Positions 8,570 to 17,352 of a DNA stretch of 64,000 nucleotides are shown one piece after another. Made by a program: the position numbers and the translations under genes. Within the stretch, counting starts at the first letter, position 1; each line of letters opens with the position of its first letter. The DNA lies in contig NZ_QCYH01000013.1 in NCBI RefSeq assembly GCF_003072125.1, positions 1 through 64,000 on the forward strand, read 5' to 3'. This DNA comes from Pelagivirga sediminicola (GTDB lineage Bacteria > Pseudomonadota > Alphaproteobacteria > Rhodobacterales > Rhodobacteraceae). The notes beneath the pieces are model-generated. The model searched no databases, was not told the origin of the DNA, and saw only the letters and a program-made list of their open reading frames with translations.

Positions 8570-10204
8570 CTAGCCCTTGGACAGATCAAATTCGACTGGG
8601 GCGTCCAGCGGAACCGAAGCGGGGTCGAACCCCGCGACGGGCATATCCATCTGCATCGCAGGCCAGCCAAGTTCTGGAATGGGATCATGGGCAAGCGTCA
8701 GCTTTCCATCGGCGGTGATTGCGACAACCCTTCCGTTGCCTGTTGCCGCAACACCGTCATCGCTCCCCAGCGAGATGAGCCCCAGCAGCCCGTCCGCGCC
8801 GCGCGCGACGCGAAAGACGACTTGCTGGCCGATCTTCAAACCATCCAGCGCGACATCCGCGCGCACCGCAAAGCGCGAGCTCATTGCAGGCCAGTCCAGC
8901 GCGTCGAGGGCGCCGTGCCGGATCGTCGCGATCCGCGCCTCTCGGTCCAGTGCGATCAACGCGCCCGTCCCGTCGGCCGGCGCGTCGTCCGTTGGCGCCA
9001 TGCGCATCAATCCGGCGCTCAGCGCGCTTTCGCTGTCGAGCAGGAATTGCGCCGACGCGACGACCTCTTCGCCCGGAGCGAGGCCCTGAACCACTTCGGT
9101 GCGCCCGCCTTCGCCGAATTCGTCGTGCAGCCCCGTCGTGATGAGACGCGGCTTGTACGTACCGTCGCCGGTTTTCAGGATGACGCGTTCGGCGGAGCCG
9201 GTGCGGATGATCGCTTCGGTCGGAACGGTCAGCGCCATGCGCGTGTCGGTCGGGATCAGGTTGACCGTGCCGAACATGTTGGGCCGCAGGAGCCCTTCGG
9301 AATTGTCGAACTGCAGACGCACAGGCAGGGTGCGCGTCTCGGGATCGAGCTCGGGGTAGACATAGTCGATTTCCCCTTCGAAGGTGCGGCCACTCAGATG
9401 GTCGAACGTGGCAACGGCACGCATGTCTTCGGTCAGCCGGGCGATGTCCCGCTCGAACACGTCGACGATCAGCCAGACGGCGCTGAGATCGGTCAGCGAG
9501 ACGGCACGGGTTCCTGGTTGCAGGAACATCCCGTCTGCCGCATCAAGCGAGATGACGACGCCGTCCTGTGGCGCCAGAACTTCGAGGTTGCGCTCAGGCG
9601 TGCCGCTCGCTTCGATCCGGGTGATCTGCTCATCGGACATTCCCTGACTGCGCAGGGCGTTTCGCGCAGCGTCGATGATCCTCTTGTCGCCTGCCTCGAT
9701 CGCGCGGACCAGATCGCTGCTGGACGATCCGATCACGGGCGAGAACATCTCGAACAGGGTATCGCCCTTCTCGACGGGGTCGCCGACAGCCCGCACGTTG
9801 AGCGCCTCGATCCAGCCCTCGACACGGGTGTGAATGTGGCTGGTCAAATGCTCATCGTAGCCGACGAAGCCGACCGTCTCGATCCGTCTTGCAATCTCGG
9901 ACGTCTTGGTGATCGCCGTGCGCACACCGATTGCATTGATCTCGCCAGTGGACAAAGTCACTTCTGCGGGATCGCCCGCTTCTTCCTGCCCAGAGTAGAC
10001 CGGAATCAGATCCATCCCCATGGGCGACTTGCCGGGGCCGGGTTGCCTGAAGTTCGGGTCCATCGGAGCAACCCAGTACAGAATGTCCGGCCCGGCCGCG
10101 TCGGTCGTGCCTGCCGGGTTCAGGTGAACCCTTTCCAGATAAATCCCGCCTGCCGCGCCCGCAGCAAGCGCCAGAACGGCCAGGGCCGAATATCGTCCAC
10201 GCAT
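8570..10204 (-). CDS. cusB: Efflux RND periplasmic adaptor CusB with heavy-metal-binding and CusF domains
   Basis: About 544 residues from ATG 10204, chosen because GAGGT lies 6 bp upstream and a membrane anchor (LAVLALAAGAAGGIYLE) follows. A heavy-metal-binding domain (YWVAPMDPNFRQPGPGKSPM) comes first, then barrel-sandwich/beta-barrel adaptor domains, then two CusF-like domains (LDWPAMSSRF and GWPAMQMDM). The protein stops inside the second CusF domain at a TAG codon and the homologous tail continues in phase, so this is a truncated form. It links CusA to an outer-membrane channel not encoded here. About 90 bp separate it from the small gene upstream. Confidence 0.88.
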   Translation of the reverse strand: MRGRYSALAVLALAAGAAGGIYLERVHLNPAGTTDAAGPDILYWVAPMDPNFRQPGPGKSPMGMDLIPVYSGQEEAGDPAEVTLSTGEINAIGVRTAITKTSEIARRIETVGFVGYDEHLTSHIHTRVEGWIEALNVRAVGDPVEKGDTLFEMFSPVIGSSSSDLVRAIEAGDKRIIDAARNALRSQGMSDEQITRIEASGTPERNLEVLAPQDGVVISLDAADGMFLQPGTRAVSLTDLSAVWLIVDVFERDIARLTEDMRAVATFDHLSGRTFEGEIDYVYPELDPETRTLPVRLQFDNSEGLLRPNMFGTVNLIPTDTRMALTVPTEAIIRTGSAERVILKTGDGTYKPRLITTGLHDEFGEGGRTEVVQGLAPGEEVVASAQFLLDSESALSAGLMRMAPTDDAPADGTGALIALDREARIATIRHGALDALDWPAMSSRFAVRADVALDGLKIGQQVVFRVARGADGLLGLISLGSDDGVAATGNGRVVAITADGKLTLAHDPIPELGWPAMQMDMPVAGFDPASVPLDAPVEFDLSKG

Positions 10205-10295
10205 GTTTACCTCAATTTCGGCTCCTGCACAGGTGCCGCTTCCAATCAATCAGCATCGCATGATCGCAGGATGCGGCCACGCGTCAGGCAGTCGA

Positions 10296-10697
10296 TCAGA
10301 TGTTGCGCGGAGGACGGTCTTGAGTGGTTCCCAAATGTAGCGGAAGCACCGGGCCGCCTTCGGCCAAAAGATCCTTGGCCAGCAGAGTGCTCACAGGAGC
10401 GGGTGTCGACACATCAAAGGATACATAAACGCTGCACATCGACGGCCCGCAGTGCATGGCGCTGCCGGACTCATCATCGGTTTGAGAGCTGACATGTGCC
10501 GTGTCATCTGGCTGAGCCGCGTGCATCGTGCAGTCGCCGGCGTGCTCGGCTTCGACTTGATGGCGGGTATGGCATTGCAGCGAATTGGATGCTGAAGCGG
10601 GAAGTATCGCCTGGAGCAACAGCATGATTGTCAGCAGCAATAAACCTGCCGGTCTCAAAACCGCTTGAACATCGAAATTTCGATATAGCCATGCCAT
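10296..10697 (-). CDS. Small His/Cys-containing exported protein heading the cus operon
   Basis: 133 residues. A hydrophobic segment (residues ~15-37, LLLLTIMLLLQAILPASAS) acts as signal peptide or anchor. The rest has scattered Cys, His and Met (LQCHTRHQVEAEH, DCTMHAA, MHCGPSMCSVYV). It precedes cusB on the same strand and is probably co-transcribed. Small proteins of this look also head the units at 25134 and 60657. No family name assigned; a metal-binding role is inferred from composition and neighbours. Confidence 0.65.
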   Translation of the reverse strand: MAWLYRNFDVQAVLRPAGLLLLTIMLLLQAILPASASNSLQCHTRHQVEAEHAGDCTMHAAQPDDTAHVSSQTDDESGSAMHCGPSMCSVYVSFDVSTPAPVSTLLAKDLLAEGGPVLPLHLGTTQDRPPRNI

Positions 10698-10728
10698 GTT
10701 GGTCGTGTGTCGATAAAACGCGCGAAGG

Positions 10729-10986
10729 TCAATTCAGAAACTTGTGATGGTAACGGGCCGGCGGAGAGGCGTAATCCGCGCCAACCACCGTCAGGTTGGC
10801 CCATTTTTTTGCCAAGCGGGCATCCGCTTCAAAGACGTCGATGGCCTTGAAAAAAAGCATGCTGGTCTTCTCAGGACAGCGCGAAACCACGTTCCGAACC
10901 TCCAGCGGATTGGAGAACCTGATAAGACGAAAAGCTGCACGATTGGCCCCACCGTTACAAAGCGTTACAAAAGAATTCACTGCCAT
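10729..10986 (-). CDS. Doubtful small hypothetical protein
   Basis: An 85-codon frame ending AKKWANLTVVGADYASPPARYHHKFLN. The composition is protein-like but I know no family. Its first codons lie over the GTTACAAA repeat at 10954, so a full-length gene would overlap a regulatory site. If real it probably starts later, for example at the ATG of MLFFKAIDVFEAD. Confidence 0.25.
   Translation of the reverse strand: MAVNSFVTLCNGGANRAAFRLIRFSNPLEVRNVVSRCPEKTSMLFFKAIDVFEADARLAKKWANLTVVGADYASPPARYHHKFLN
10954..10973 (+). promoter_or_regulatory. Putative response-regulator box (10-bp direct repeat)
   Basis: GTTACAAAGCGTTACAAAAG: two GTTACAAA half-sites at 10-bp spacing, matching the element at 3892. 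Its distance to the downstream start (11049) is about 95 bp, close to the ~100 bp seen for the 3892 copy. Probably bound by the regulator encoded at 3087-3809. Confidence 0.5.
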
Positions 10987-11048
10987 GCCGTGCAGACCCG
11001 CGCTCAGTTGCCTAGGTTAGCCTCATGGCAACGGAAAAGGAGTTCACC

Positions 11049-11660
11049 ATGTCACAACGTTTCATTCTTGCCCTCTCGATGGCTGCTGCAACCGCACTCG
11101 GCGGTGCTGCCTACGCTCAAAGTGATCACGGCCATGGCGGGAAAGCAAAACCCGCTGATGGCGGTATGATGATGCAGGGCGGCGGTTCCGGTATGATGGG
11201 CGATATGTCCGGCATGATGCAGAAAATGAAAAACATGCACCAGATGCACGGCAACAAGATGGGCGGCATGGGCAACATGGGGTCCGGTATGATGGGCGGC
11301 GCCATGATGCAGATGCTCGACGCCGATGGCGACGGCAACGTGACGCCCGAGGAGATGCGCGAGCAGATGCAGGCCAAGCTGGCCGAGTATGACAGCGACG
11401 GCGACGGCACATTGTCGATTTCCGAGTTCGAGGTGCTGCACAGCGCGATGATCCGAGAGAAGATGGTAGACAAGTTCCAGCATCTCGACGCCGACGGCGA
11501 CGGCGCCATCACCAGTGACGAAATGACCGCACCAGCCAAAAAGATGGAGCGTATGCAGAAGATGCGTTCCGGCATGATGGAGCAGATGCAGCGTCAGCCC
11601 GGCACAGGTCAGGGTATGGGGTCCGACATGAACGATGCTGACGACTCCGGCGACAATTGA
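11049..11660 (+). CDS. Secreted Met-rich EF-hand protein
   Basis: 203 residues from ATG 11049, which follows AAGGAG. A signal peptide ends at GAAYA. A Met/Gly/His-rich segment (MMMQGGGSGMMGDMSGMM and more) follows and could bind Cu(I). Three canonical EF-hand loops come next: DADGDGNVTPEE, DSDGDGTLSISE and DADGDGAITSDE. Calcium-binding EF hands on a Met-rich periplasmic protein suggest a stress-induced metal buffer. It lies downstream of a response-regulator box and is followed by a strong hairpin and two small genes on the same strand. Confidence 0.82.
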   Translation: MSQRFILALSMAAATALGGAAYAQSDHGHGGKAKPADGGMMMQGGGSGMMGDMSGMMQKMKNMHQMHGNKMGGMGNMGSGMMGGAMMQMLDADGDGNVTPEEMREQMQAKLAEYDSDGDGTLSISEFEVLHSAMIREKMVDKFQHLDADGDGAITSDEMTAPAKKMERMQKMRSGMMEQMQRQPGTGQGMGSDMNDADDSGDN

Positions 11661-11667
11661 GGATTAC

Positions 11668-11690
11668 GGCGCCGGCCCATGGCCGGCGCC
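11668..11690 (+). terminator. Hairpin after the EF-hand gene
   Basis: 10-bp perfect GC-rich stem (668-677 with 681-690 of the 11-kb line) with a CAT loop, 7 bp after the EF-hand stop. There is no T-run, so it may attenuate rather than fully stop transcription into the next two genes. Confidence 0.5.
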
Positions 11691-11721
11691 ACCTCTTCGC
11701 TGACCGGAACTGGAGGTCGAC

Positions 11722-11817
11722 ATGATGGGTTTTGGAATGGGTGGCTTTTGGATGCTGCTCGGCATCATTTTGGTCGTGCTGGGGATTCTGGCGCTGGTCA
11801 AATACCTGTCCAAATAA
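11722..11817 (+). CDS. 31-residue single-pass membrane peptide
   Basis: ATG at 11722 behind GGAGG encodes a 31-residue peptide that is almost entirely one membrane helix: MMGFGMGGFWMLLGIILVVL continued by a short Lys-ending tail. The Met/Gly start resembles small DUF2933/SHOCT-like membrane peptides found in copper clusters. It sits 16 bp before the DUF302 gene, on the same strand. It is supported by the ribosome site and hydrophobic pattern, not by a known family. Confidence 0.6.
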   Translation: MMGFGMGGFWMLLGIILVVLGILALVKYLSK

Positions 11818-11833
11818 TCGAAAGGAAAGAGAA

Positions 11834-12220
11834 ATGTCCTATACCTATGACCGCATCCTGACGAACGTCGATATCGACGACGCGGAAATGCGCATCCGTG
11901 ATGCTCTGGCCAAAAACGGCTTCGGCATTTTGACCGAGATCGACGTCAAGGCGACGATGAAAAAGAAGATCGACGTCGAGATGGAGCCTTACCGCATCCT
12001 TGGGGCCTGCAACCCGGAAATGGCTCACAAGGCTATCGGGATCGAGCCGCGAGTGGGTGCAATGCTGCCCTGCAACGTCATCCTGCGCAAAGTGGACGAT
12101 GGCACCGAGGTCAGCGCCATCGACCCCGTGGCATCCATGCAGGCCATTGACAACGGCCAGCTGCACGAGGTCGCGGGCGAGGTGCGGGACATGATGCGAG
12201 CGGCTGTCGACACCGCCTGA
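11834..12220 (+). CDS. DUF302 domain protein
   Basis: 128 residues from ATG 11834, preceded by AAAGGAAAGAGAA. The protein is a single DUF302 domain: KNGFGILTEIDVKATMKKKI, then EPYRILGACNPEMAHKAI and GAMLPCNVILRK. The conserved GACNP and LPCNV motifs contain the two cysteines usual for the family. The function is unsettled; such proteins often sit in copper or sulfur-oxidation clusters. The frame is open further upstream but that part reads across the preceding small gene. Confidence 0.85.
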   Translation: MSYTYDRILTNVDIDDAEMRIRDALAKNGFGILTEIDVKATMKKKIDVEMEPYRILGACNPEMAHKAIGIEPRVGAMLPCNVILRKVDDGTEVSAIDPVASMQAIDNGQLHEVAGEVRDMMRAAVDTA

Positions 12221-12243
12221 CGGAGATATTTTTCAACAATACC

Positions 12244-12274
12244 TTGACCTTCCAGCAGATTGAATAATTAGGGT
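12244..12274 (+). promoter_or_regulatory. CueR/HmrR-type promoter (weaker dyad)
   Basis: -35 TTGACC (12244-12249), 19-bp spacer starting TTCCAGCAGATTG, -10 TAGGGT (12269-12274). The left half of the MerR-family dyad (CCTTCCAG) is intact and the right half is degenerate. The 19-bp spacer is the hallmark of promoters activated by DNA untwisting. It points at the gene at 12323. Confidence 0.5.
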
Positions 12275-12322
12275 TGGCCGGAATCGAATGCAACACCGGC
12301 TGGACGAGTGGGGGCTGGCAAC

Positions 12323-12703
12323 ATGTCAGGCGATGGAACTCAGCCCCTGGCGCCCGTCCAGAAGCTTGGTGCAAGTGTCATTGGAGCAGATCTTCTTATT
12401 GTCTTTGTGCCGATCCATTCGTTGGAGGCTGAAGAACTCTTTGTTGCGGTTGCCACATTGACGCTCGCATTGATCGAGGGTGCCAATATCAGCTTTGGCG
12501 CTTCAGCCTGGTCAGTGACGACCTTCTGGCTGGAACTTGGGGCATCATATTCTACGGGTTCATTCTACGGGGCTGTGGCGCTTGCCGGGTTGCTCTGGAA
12601 CCCGCTTGCCTTGCCGCTGGGGCTTGCGGCATATGCCGTTTGGAGTTTTCTGCACCATAACCGGGTATTCGGCGCGCCGGTTCCGAAATGGTATCTCCCG
12701 TGA
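12323..12703 (+). CDS. Small integral membrane protein, unknown function
   Basis: 126 residues from ATG 12323; a GTG at 12308 would add five. Hydrophobic segments lie near residues 20-40, 44-62, 75-95 and 97-113. No family recognised. It is the first gene behind the CueR-type promoter at 12244 and is followed after 10 bp by the TVP38-like gene, so the two probably form an operon. Confidence 0.6.
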   Translation: MSGDGTQPLAPVQKLGASVIGADLLIVFVPIHSLEAEELFVAVATLTLALIEGANISFGASAWSVTTFWLELGASYSTGSFYGAVALAGLLWNPLALPLGLAAYAVWSFLHHNRVFGAPVPKWYLP

Positions 12704-12713
12704 GGAGTGTTCA

Positions 12714-13400
12714 GTGACGCACGGATTCTTGATAGGAACGATCGCAAAAGGCGCCCTCGCAGCCGTCCTGGTCCTTGCTGCTGTGGCGCTGTTCGTCGGC
12801 CCCTTGTCCGATCTGGTCGAAAACCTCGATGGCGAGCGCATATCCGACTGGGTAGATGCCGCCGGTACGTGGGGGCCAATCCTGATCATTGCCTTGATGA
12901 CCGTCGCGATTATTGCGACGCCCATTCCAAGTGCGCCGATCGCTCTGGCCGCCGGTGCCGCATACGGGCATACACTGGGCACCATCTACATTGTCATCGG
13001 CGCTGAAGTCGGCGCTTTGGCCGCCTTCGCACTCGCACGTTTTCTGGGTCGCGACGTGCTGACCCGATGGTTGGGCGACAAGGTGGACAAAGGCTGGCTC
13101 GGGTCGCAGAACGCGCTGACCTTCACGGTCTTTGCCAGCCGATTGATGCCGTTTATCTCTTTCGACATCGTCAGCTACGCCGCCGGCCTCAGCTGTCTAC
13201 ACTTCTGGCGCTTCGCGGTGGCCACCCTTGCCGGGATCATTCCCGCGAGTTTCGTTCTGGCGCATTTCGGCAATGAAGCCGTCAGTGGAGAACCAGGGCG
13301 TGCCGCTTGGGCCGCCATCGGGCTGGGTGCGTTGACGCTGACACCTCTCGTCATCGTTGCGGTAAGGGACCGGCGCAGAAAGCGGGTATCTCATGACTGA
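12714..13400 (+). CDS. TVP38/TMEM64 family (DedA-like) membrane protein
   Basis: 228 residues from GTG 12714, which has GAGGAG upstream and begins the first membrane helix (the frame is open further upstream but overlaps the previous gene). Family features: PIPSAPIALAAGAAYG, GAEVGALAAFALARFLGRD and the C-terminal TM cluster. SNARE-associated/VTT-domain proteins are linked to lipid scrambling and metal (selenite, mercury) uptake; the substrate here is unknown. It overlaps the next start by 8 bp. Confidence 0.85.
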   Translation: MTHGFLIGTIAKGALAAVLVLAAVALFVGPLSDLVENLDGERISDWVDAAGTWGPILIIALMTVAIIATPIPSAPIALAAGAAYGHTLGTIYIVIGAEVGALAAFALARFLGRDVLTRWLGDKVDKGWLGSQNALTFTVFASRLMPFISFDIVSYAAGLSCLHFWRFAVATLAGIIPASFVLAHFGNEAVSGEPGRAAWAAIGLGALTLTPLVIVAVRDRRRKRVSHD

Positions 13401-14193
13401 ACAACCTTTATCGGGTGAACGCACGCCCCTTGGTTGGAGGATAATCCGCTGGCTTGTTTGGAAAGACGTCAGGCGCACGTGCCATCGGCATCTGGCCAAC
13501 CGGACACTGCGGCTGACCAGCGGTGATGCGCTGCGCTGGTTGCCCGACGACACTGACCGCTTCCTCGACACGCTGGAGCGCGAAAGCACGGAGATGAGAG
13601 CGATTGCCGATTTGCCGCAGCTTCCGAATGCCGGGAGTCGGCTGATGGTTGAACTGGCGATCCATACGGTCGCCGCCGACGCGGCGCTGCGGTCCCACGG
13701 AGTCGAGACGGGCTCTGCACATTCGGTCGTGGCCGATGTAGGTTGGAATATTTATCGTCGCATGCTCGGTCTGTCGTCTCTGCCATCACGGATTGTCAGC
13801 CGCAATCCTGGGCGCAGACTTCGTTGGACAATTCGCGGATTGCTGATCTTTCCGTTCCGTCCGGTCGGCGCACCGGGCTACGAAACGCGTGTCTTTCGGG
13901 ACGGCGAAGACCTGCGCACGCATTTCACGCATTGTCCGCCGCAGACCTTCGCACGCGCTGTCGCCAAGCGTCGCGAGGATCCTGAATTGCTGGAGGCATT
14001 CCGGCAAAGCTGGTGCCGCTACGATTGGCCCGGCGCAGACCTCATCGCCGACGATGGTAGGCGAGGACATTATCAGAGGCCTCATACGCTGTCGGCGGGG
14101 GACCCGGTTTGCGACATGTGCTGGAAGGCGCGCGGATCTGGACAAATGGATCAATCGAACGACACGCCGCAATCCAGAGAAAGGACGCTCTAA
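13393..14193 (+). CDS. L-2-amino-thiazoline-4-carboxylic-acid-hydrolase-like protein
   Basis: 266 residues, cytoplasmic. The C-terminal half has TRVFRDGEDLRTHFTHCPPQ and a late RPHTLSAGDPVCDMCWK, which fit the ATC hydrolase-like family: conserved Cys plus a GDPxCD signature near the end. These proteins are thought to cleave cyclic thiol amides, but most members are uncharacterised. It overlaps the TVP38-like gene and is followed at once by the APC permease. The assignment rests on motif recall. Confidence 0.5.
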   Translation: MTEQPLSGERTPLGWRIIRWLVWKDVRRTCHRHLANRTLRLTSGDALRWLPDDTDRFLDTLERESTEMRAIADLPQLPNAGSRLMVELAIHTVAADAALRSHGVETGSAHSVVADVGWNIYRRMLGLSSLPSRIVSRNPGRRLRWTIRGLLIFPFRPVGAPGYETRVFRDGEDLRTHFTHCPPQTFARAVAKRREDPELLEAFRQSWCRYDWPGADLIADDGRRGHYQRPHTLSAGDPVCDMCWKARGSGQMDQSNDTPQSRERTL

Positions 14194-15516
14194 ATGGTTT
14201 CGGAATACAAGGCGAACAGCATTACATTATCCGGAGCGATCGCAATGGGCACGGGCGTGATGATCGGCGCCGGGATTTTTGCCCTGACAGGGCAGATTGC
14301 GCAGCTTGCAGGGCCGCTCTTTCCATTGTCTTTCGTGGTTGGCGCTATCGTGACCGCATTCAGCGCATATACATACATCAAGGTGTCGAATGCCTATCCG
14401 TCGGCTGGCGGTATCGCGATGATCCTGCAAAAGGCCTACGGACCGACAACCATCGCGGCTGCGGCCGCGCTGCTTATGGCATTGTCGATGGTGATCAACG
14501 AAAGCCTCGTTGCGCGGACCTTTGCCACGTATCTCCTACGCGGTCTGGGCCTCGACCAATCCGGCTGGTTGGTGCCAGCCCTCGGCGTGGGCCTCATCCT
14601 CTTTGCCTATCTCGTCAATGCTGCGGGCAACCGATCCGTCGGCCTGTTCTCGATTGTCATGGCCATCATCAAGGTGGGCGGCATCGCGCTGTTCGGGGCG
14701 GCGGCGCTCTGGGCGGGCGGCATTTCTTTCGAGGCCGCTTCGGATCAGCAATCGACGCAAATAACCGGCTTTGTCGCGTCGGTGGCGCTGTCGATCCTCG
14801 CGTTCAAGGGCTTTACCACGATCACCAACAGCGGTGCCGAAGTCACCGACCCGCATCGCAATGTCGGACGGGCGATCATCGTATCCATCGGTCTCTGCGT
14901 CATTGTCTATCTGCTGGTGGCATTTGCCGTGGGGTCCAGTCTGACACTGGAGCAGATCATTTCCGCCAAGGATTATGCCCTGGCAGAAGCCGCAGGTCCG
15001 ACCCTTGGCCAGACCGGTTTCTATCTGACTGTTCTTCTGGCCATCGTCGCCACCTCCTCGGGCCTGATCGCAAGCATCTTTGCGGTTTCCCGCATGCTCG
15101 CGATGCTGACCGACATGAAGCTGATCCCGCACAGCCATTTCGGCCTGCCGGGGATGATCCGCGATCATACGCTGATCTATACCGTGGTGATCGCCAGCTT
15201 TTTGACCGTGTTTTTCGATCTCAGCCGGATCGCGTCGCTCGGCGCGTTCTTCTATCTGGTGATGGACATCATCATCCACTGGGGTGTGTTCCGCCACCTG
15301 AAACAGGACATCAAGGCGAGCGGATGGGTGATGCTCACTGCGATCGCGCTGGATGTCGTCGTGCTGTCGGTCTTTGGCGCACTGAAATGGCAAAGTGACC
15401 CGCTTATCGTGCTTGTGTCGCTTGGTCTGATGGCGGCTGTCTTTGCCTTTGAGTGGCTGTTTCTGCGTCATCGCCCGAAAGACAAAGACCGTTCTCAATC
15501 TCACTTGCACATGTAG
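14194..15516 (+). CDS. APC-family amino-acid permease
   Basis: 440 residues with about 12 membrane helices. The N-terminal helix 1 has the APC unwound-segment motif [15 protein letters not shown], and helix 6 carries [17 protein letters not shown]. Substrate cannot be told from sequence; amino acids or polyamines are usual. Its start codon directly follows the stop of the upstream ATC-hydrolase-like gene, and lgt follows 11 bp downstream, so all belong to one transcript. Confidence 0.85.
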   Translation: MVSEYKANSITLSGAIAMGTGVMIGAGIFALTGQIAQLAGPLFPLSFVVGAIVTAFSAYTYIKVSNAYPSAGGIAMILQKAYGPTTIAAAAALLMALSMVINESLVARTFATYLLRGLGLDQSGWLVPALGVGLILFAYLVNAAGNRSVGLFSIVMAIIKVGGIALFGAAALWAGGISFEAASDQQSTQITGFVASVALSILAFKGFTTITNSGAEVTDPHRNVGRAIIVSIGLCVIVYLLVAFAVGSSLTLEQIISAKDYALAEAAGPTLGQTGFYLTVLLAIVATSSGLIASIFAVSRMLAMLTDMKLIPHSHFGLPGMIRDHTLIYTVVIASFLTVFFDLSRIASLGAFFYLVMDIIIHWGVFRHLKQDIKASGWVMLTAIALDVVVLSVFGALKWQSDPLIVLVSLGLMAAVFAFEWLFLRHRPKDKDRSQSHLHM

Positions 15517-15527
15517 GAAGACAAGCC

Positions 15528-16427
15528 ATGCTAACCGCCGCCATTCCCTTCCCAGATATCGGCACGGAACTCTTCGCGATCGATATCGGTACCTTTCACT
15601 TCGCGTTGCGCTGGTATGCCCTCGCCTATATCGCGGGTCTTCTCATTGGTTGGTGGATTTGCGTCAGGGCCGTCAAAAGACCTGCGCTCTGGTCCAAAGC
15701 CGGGCCTCCGCTTAATTCAGACCAGATCGGGGATCTAATCACGTGGATCATCCTCGGTGTGATTATCGGCGGTCGTCTGGGCTTCGTCCTGTTCTATCAA
15801 CCGCAATACTACCTGCAAAACCCGCTCGAGATTCTCATGGTCTGGCAGGGCGGCATGTCGTTCCACGGCGGCTTCGTCGGTGTGGCGGTGGCCGGTCTGG
15901 TGTTTTCTATCCGCCAAGGCGCGCCGCTTCTCGGAACCGCAGACCTTCTGGCCCTTGCAACGCCGCCGGGCCTATTGCTCGGGCGTCTGGCCAACTTCAC
16001 AAACAACGAACTCTGGGGCCGACCGACTGACGTTCCCTGGGCTGTAATTTTTCCAGGAGAGGCCGCGCAAACTTGCCCGGGCGTCGCGGGCCTGTGCGCA
16101 CGGCACCCATCCCAACTCTATGAAGCGTTGCTGGAAGGTTTCTTTCTGGGCGCCGTATTGCTTGTCCTTGCCTGGCAGCGCGGTTGGCTGAAATGGCCCG
16201 GTGCCCTTACCGGGACATTCCTGGTGGGCTACGGTCTATCACGAGGCTTCGTCGAGTTTTTCCGGCAGCCGGACATGCAATTTGTGGCCGAAGGGAATCC
16301 GGTCGGATATGTGCTGCAATTCGGAAGCTGGGGGCTCACGATGGGCCAGACACTCTCGGTGCCGATGATCCTATTGGGGGTTCTTCTTCTCTGGCTTTCC
16401 AGTCAACGAACAGCGGTTCCCGCATGA
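15528..16427 (+). CDS. lgt: Prolipoprotein diacylglyceryl transferase
   Basis: 299 residues from ATG 15528. Lgt moves diacylglycerol from phosphatidylglycerol to the lipobox cysteine of lipoproteins. Motifs present: [10 protein letters not shown] (catalytic His), [17 protein letters not shown] (Lgt signature, essential Arg/Asn/Glu) and [13 protein letters not shown]. Lgt is normally a single housekeeping gene beside core loci; here it ends an accessory operon, so a second copy may exist on the chromosome. Confidence 0.93.
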   Translation: MLTAAIPFPDIGTELFAIDIGTFHFALRWYALAYIAGLLIGWWICVRAVKRPALWSKAGPPLNSDQIGDLITWIILGVIIGGRLGFVLFYQPQYYLQNPLEILMVWQGGMSFHGGFVGVAVAGLVFSIRQGAPLLGTADLLALATPPGLLLGRLANFTNNELWGRPTDVPWAVIFPGEAAQTCPGVAGLCARHPSQLYEALLEGFFLGAVLLVLAWQRGWLKWPGALTGTFLVGYGLSRGFVEFFRQPDMQFVAEGNPVGYVLQFGSWGLTMGQTLSVPMILLGVLLLWLSSQRTAVPA

Positions 16428-16641
16428 GAAAGGGCAGGGTTGATAAAACAGAAAAGCAGGGCAGAGGAGCATAGAACGGTTCGGTCCGATCTCACCGCTC
16501 TGACGGAGCACCCAAGCGTGACCGCACTTGCCGTCGGTGCAACAGTGGATTGAACGGCATCCGACAAGCTCTGCGCCCCAATCGACATCTTTGTCACCTA
16601 AGGCGCCTGCACCTTACCGGTGCCCGCAGTTCGCACTAAGG
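16428..16641. other. Intergenic region between lgt and phaC fragment
   Basis: About 214 bp. A short plus-strand frame reads TVRSDLTALTEHPSVTALAVGATVD before a stop near 16551. It may be the tail of a lost gene but has no start. Nothing else is recognisable. Confidence 0.4.
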
Positions 16642-17070
16642 TCAGGGCAAGAGCACATAGGATCCCGGCGCTTCACCCAAGAGTCGGTAGCCCTTGCGTG
16701 GCGCGCCCAGGCGAGGGGGCTTTGTGAGTTCACCTGAATGTTCGGCGATCCATCCTTGCCAACAGGGCCACCAGGAACCGTCGTGACGGGCGGCCCGCGC
16801 CTGCCAGGCGTTCGGATCCAAATAGTCTGCAAGATCATCGTGAGTCGCGATCTGGTGATGACGTCGAGGGTTCCCGGGTGGGCTCACAATACCGGCATTA
16901 TGTCCACCATTGGATAGTACAAACGTGACATCGGCATTGGTCTGACGGTGGATTTTGTAAACTGAGCGCCACGGCGCGACGTGATCGGAAAGCGTACTGA
17001 CCGCAAAGATCGGAATGCGGATGTCATGCAATGAAATTGGTCGATTCCGCCGATTCACAGCCCAGACTGT
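16642..17070 (-). pseudogene. C-terminal fragment of PHA synthase (PhaC)
   Basis: The frame encodes the last ~140 residues of a class I poly(3-hydroxyalkanoate) synthase: ISLHDIRIPIFAVSTLSDHV, APWRSVYKIH, VLSNGGHNAGIVSPPGNPRR with the catalytic His, then GSWWPCWQGW and APGSYVLLP. The catalytic Cys and the rest of the ~600-residue enzyme are missing: upstream the frame runs into a stop at 17071-17073 within unrelated sequence. It is a decayed remnant, oriented opposite to lgt. Confidence 0.85.
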
Positions 17071-17352
17071 TCATCGCGGCCTCGACAGGGTCCGCGCCCA
17101 ATTCACAATGACCATGGCGGCCTGCAATCTGGCCAGGCTACCGAAACTCCTTGCCGCCTGACGAAAGGGCCACGCCGGACCCGGCGTCCGCCGCCGCAAA
17201 GGCCCACCTTCAAACCGTGGCGAAAGGAAAAGCGTCCTTCAAGGCCGACTTCTTCATCAGCCTGTTAATGTATGCTTCCCCTTTCCGGGCACGCTTTTCG
17301 AAGCTTTTGTTTCCGCGATCGTGGAGCTTTTCTGGTTTCGCTTTGATATGCG
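17071..17352. other. Intergenic region beside the phaC remnant
   Basis: About 280 bp without a believable gene. On the minus strand a second frame (GRHGHCELGADPVEAAMNSL...) abuts the phaC fragment and looks like the end of another lost gene. Confidence 0.35.

Noticed and set aside
8381..10492. 703-codon plus-strand frame
   Set aside because: Antisense of cusB, which carries adaptor and CusF motifs.
10698..10740. TTGACCTTC on the minus strand as another CueR promoter for the cus operon
   Set aside because: No GGAA half-dyad and no -10 at 19 bp.
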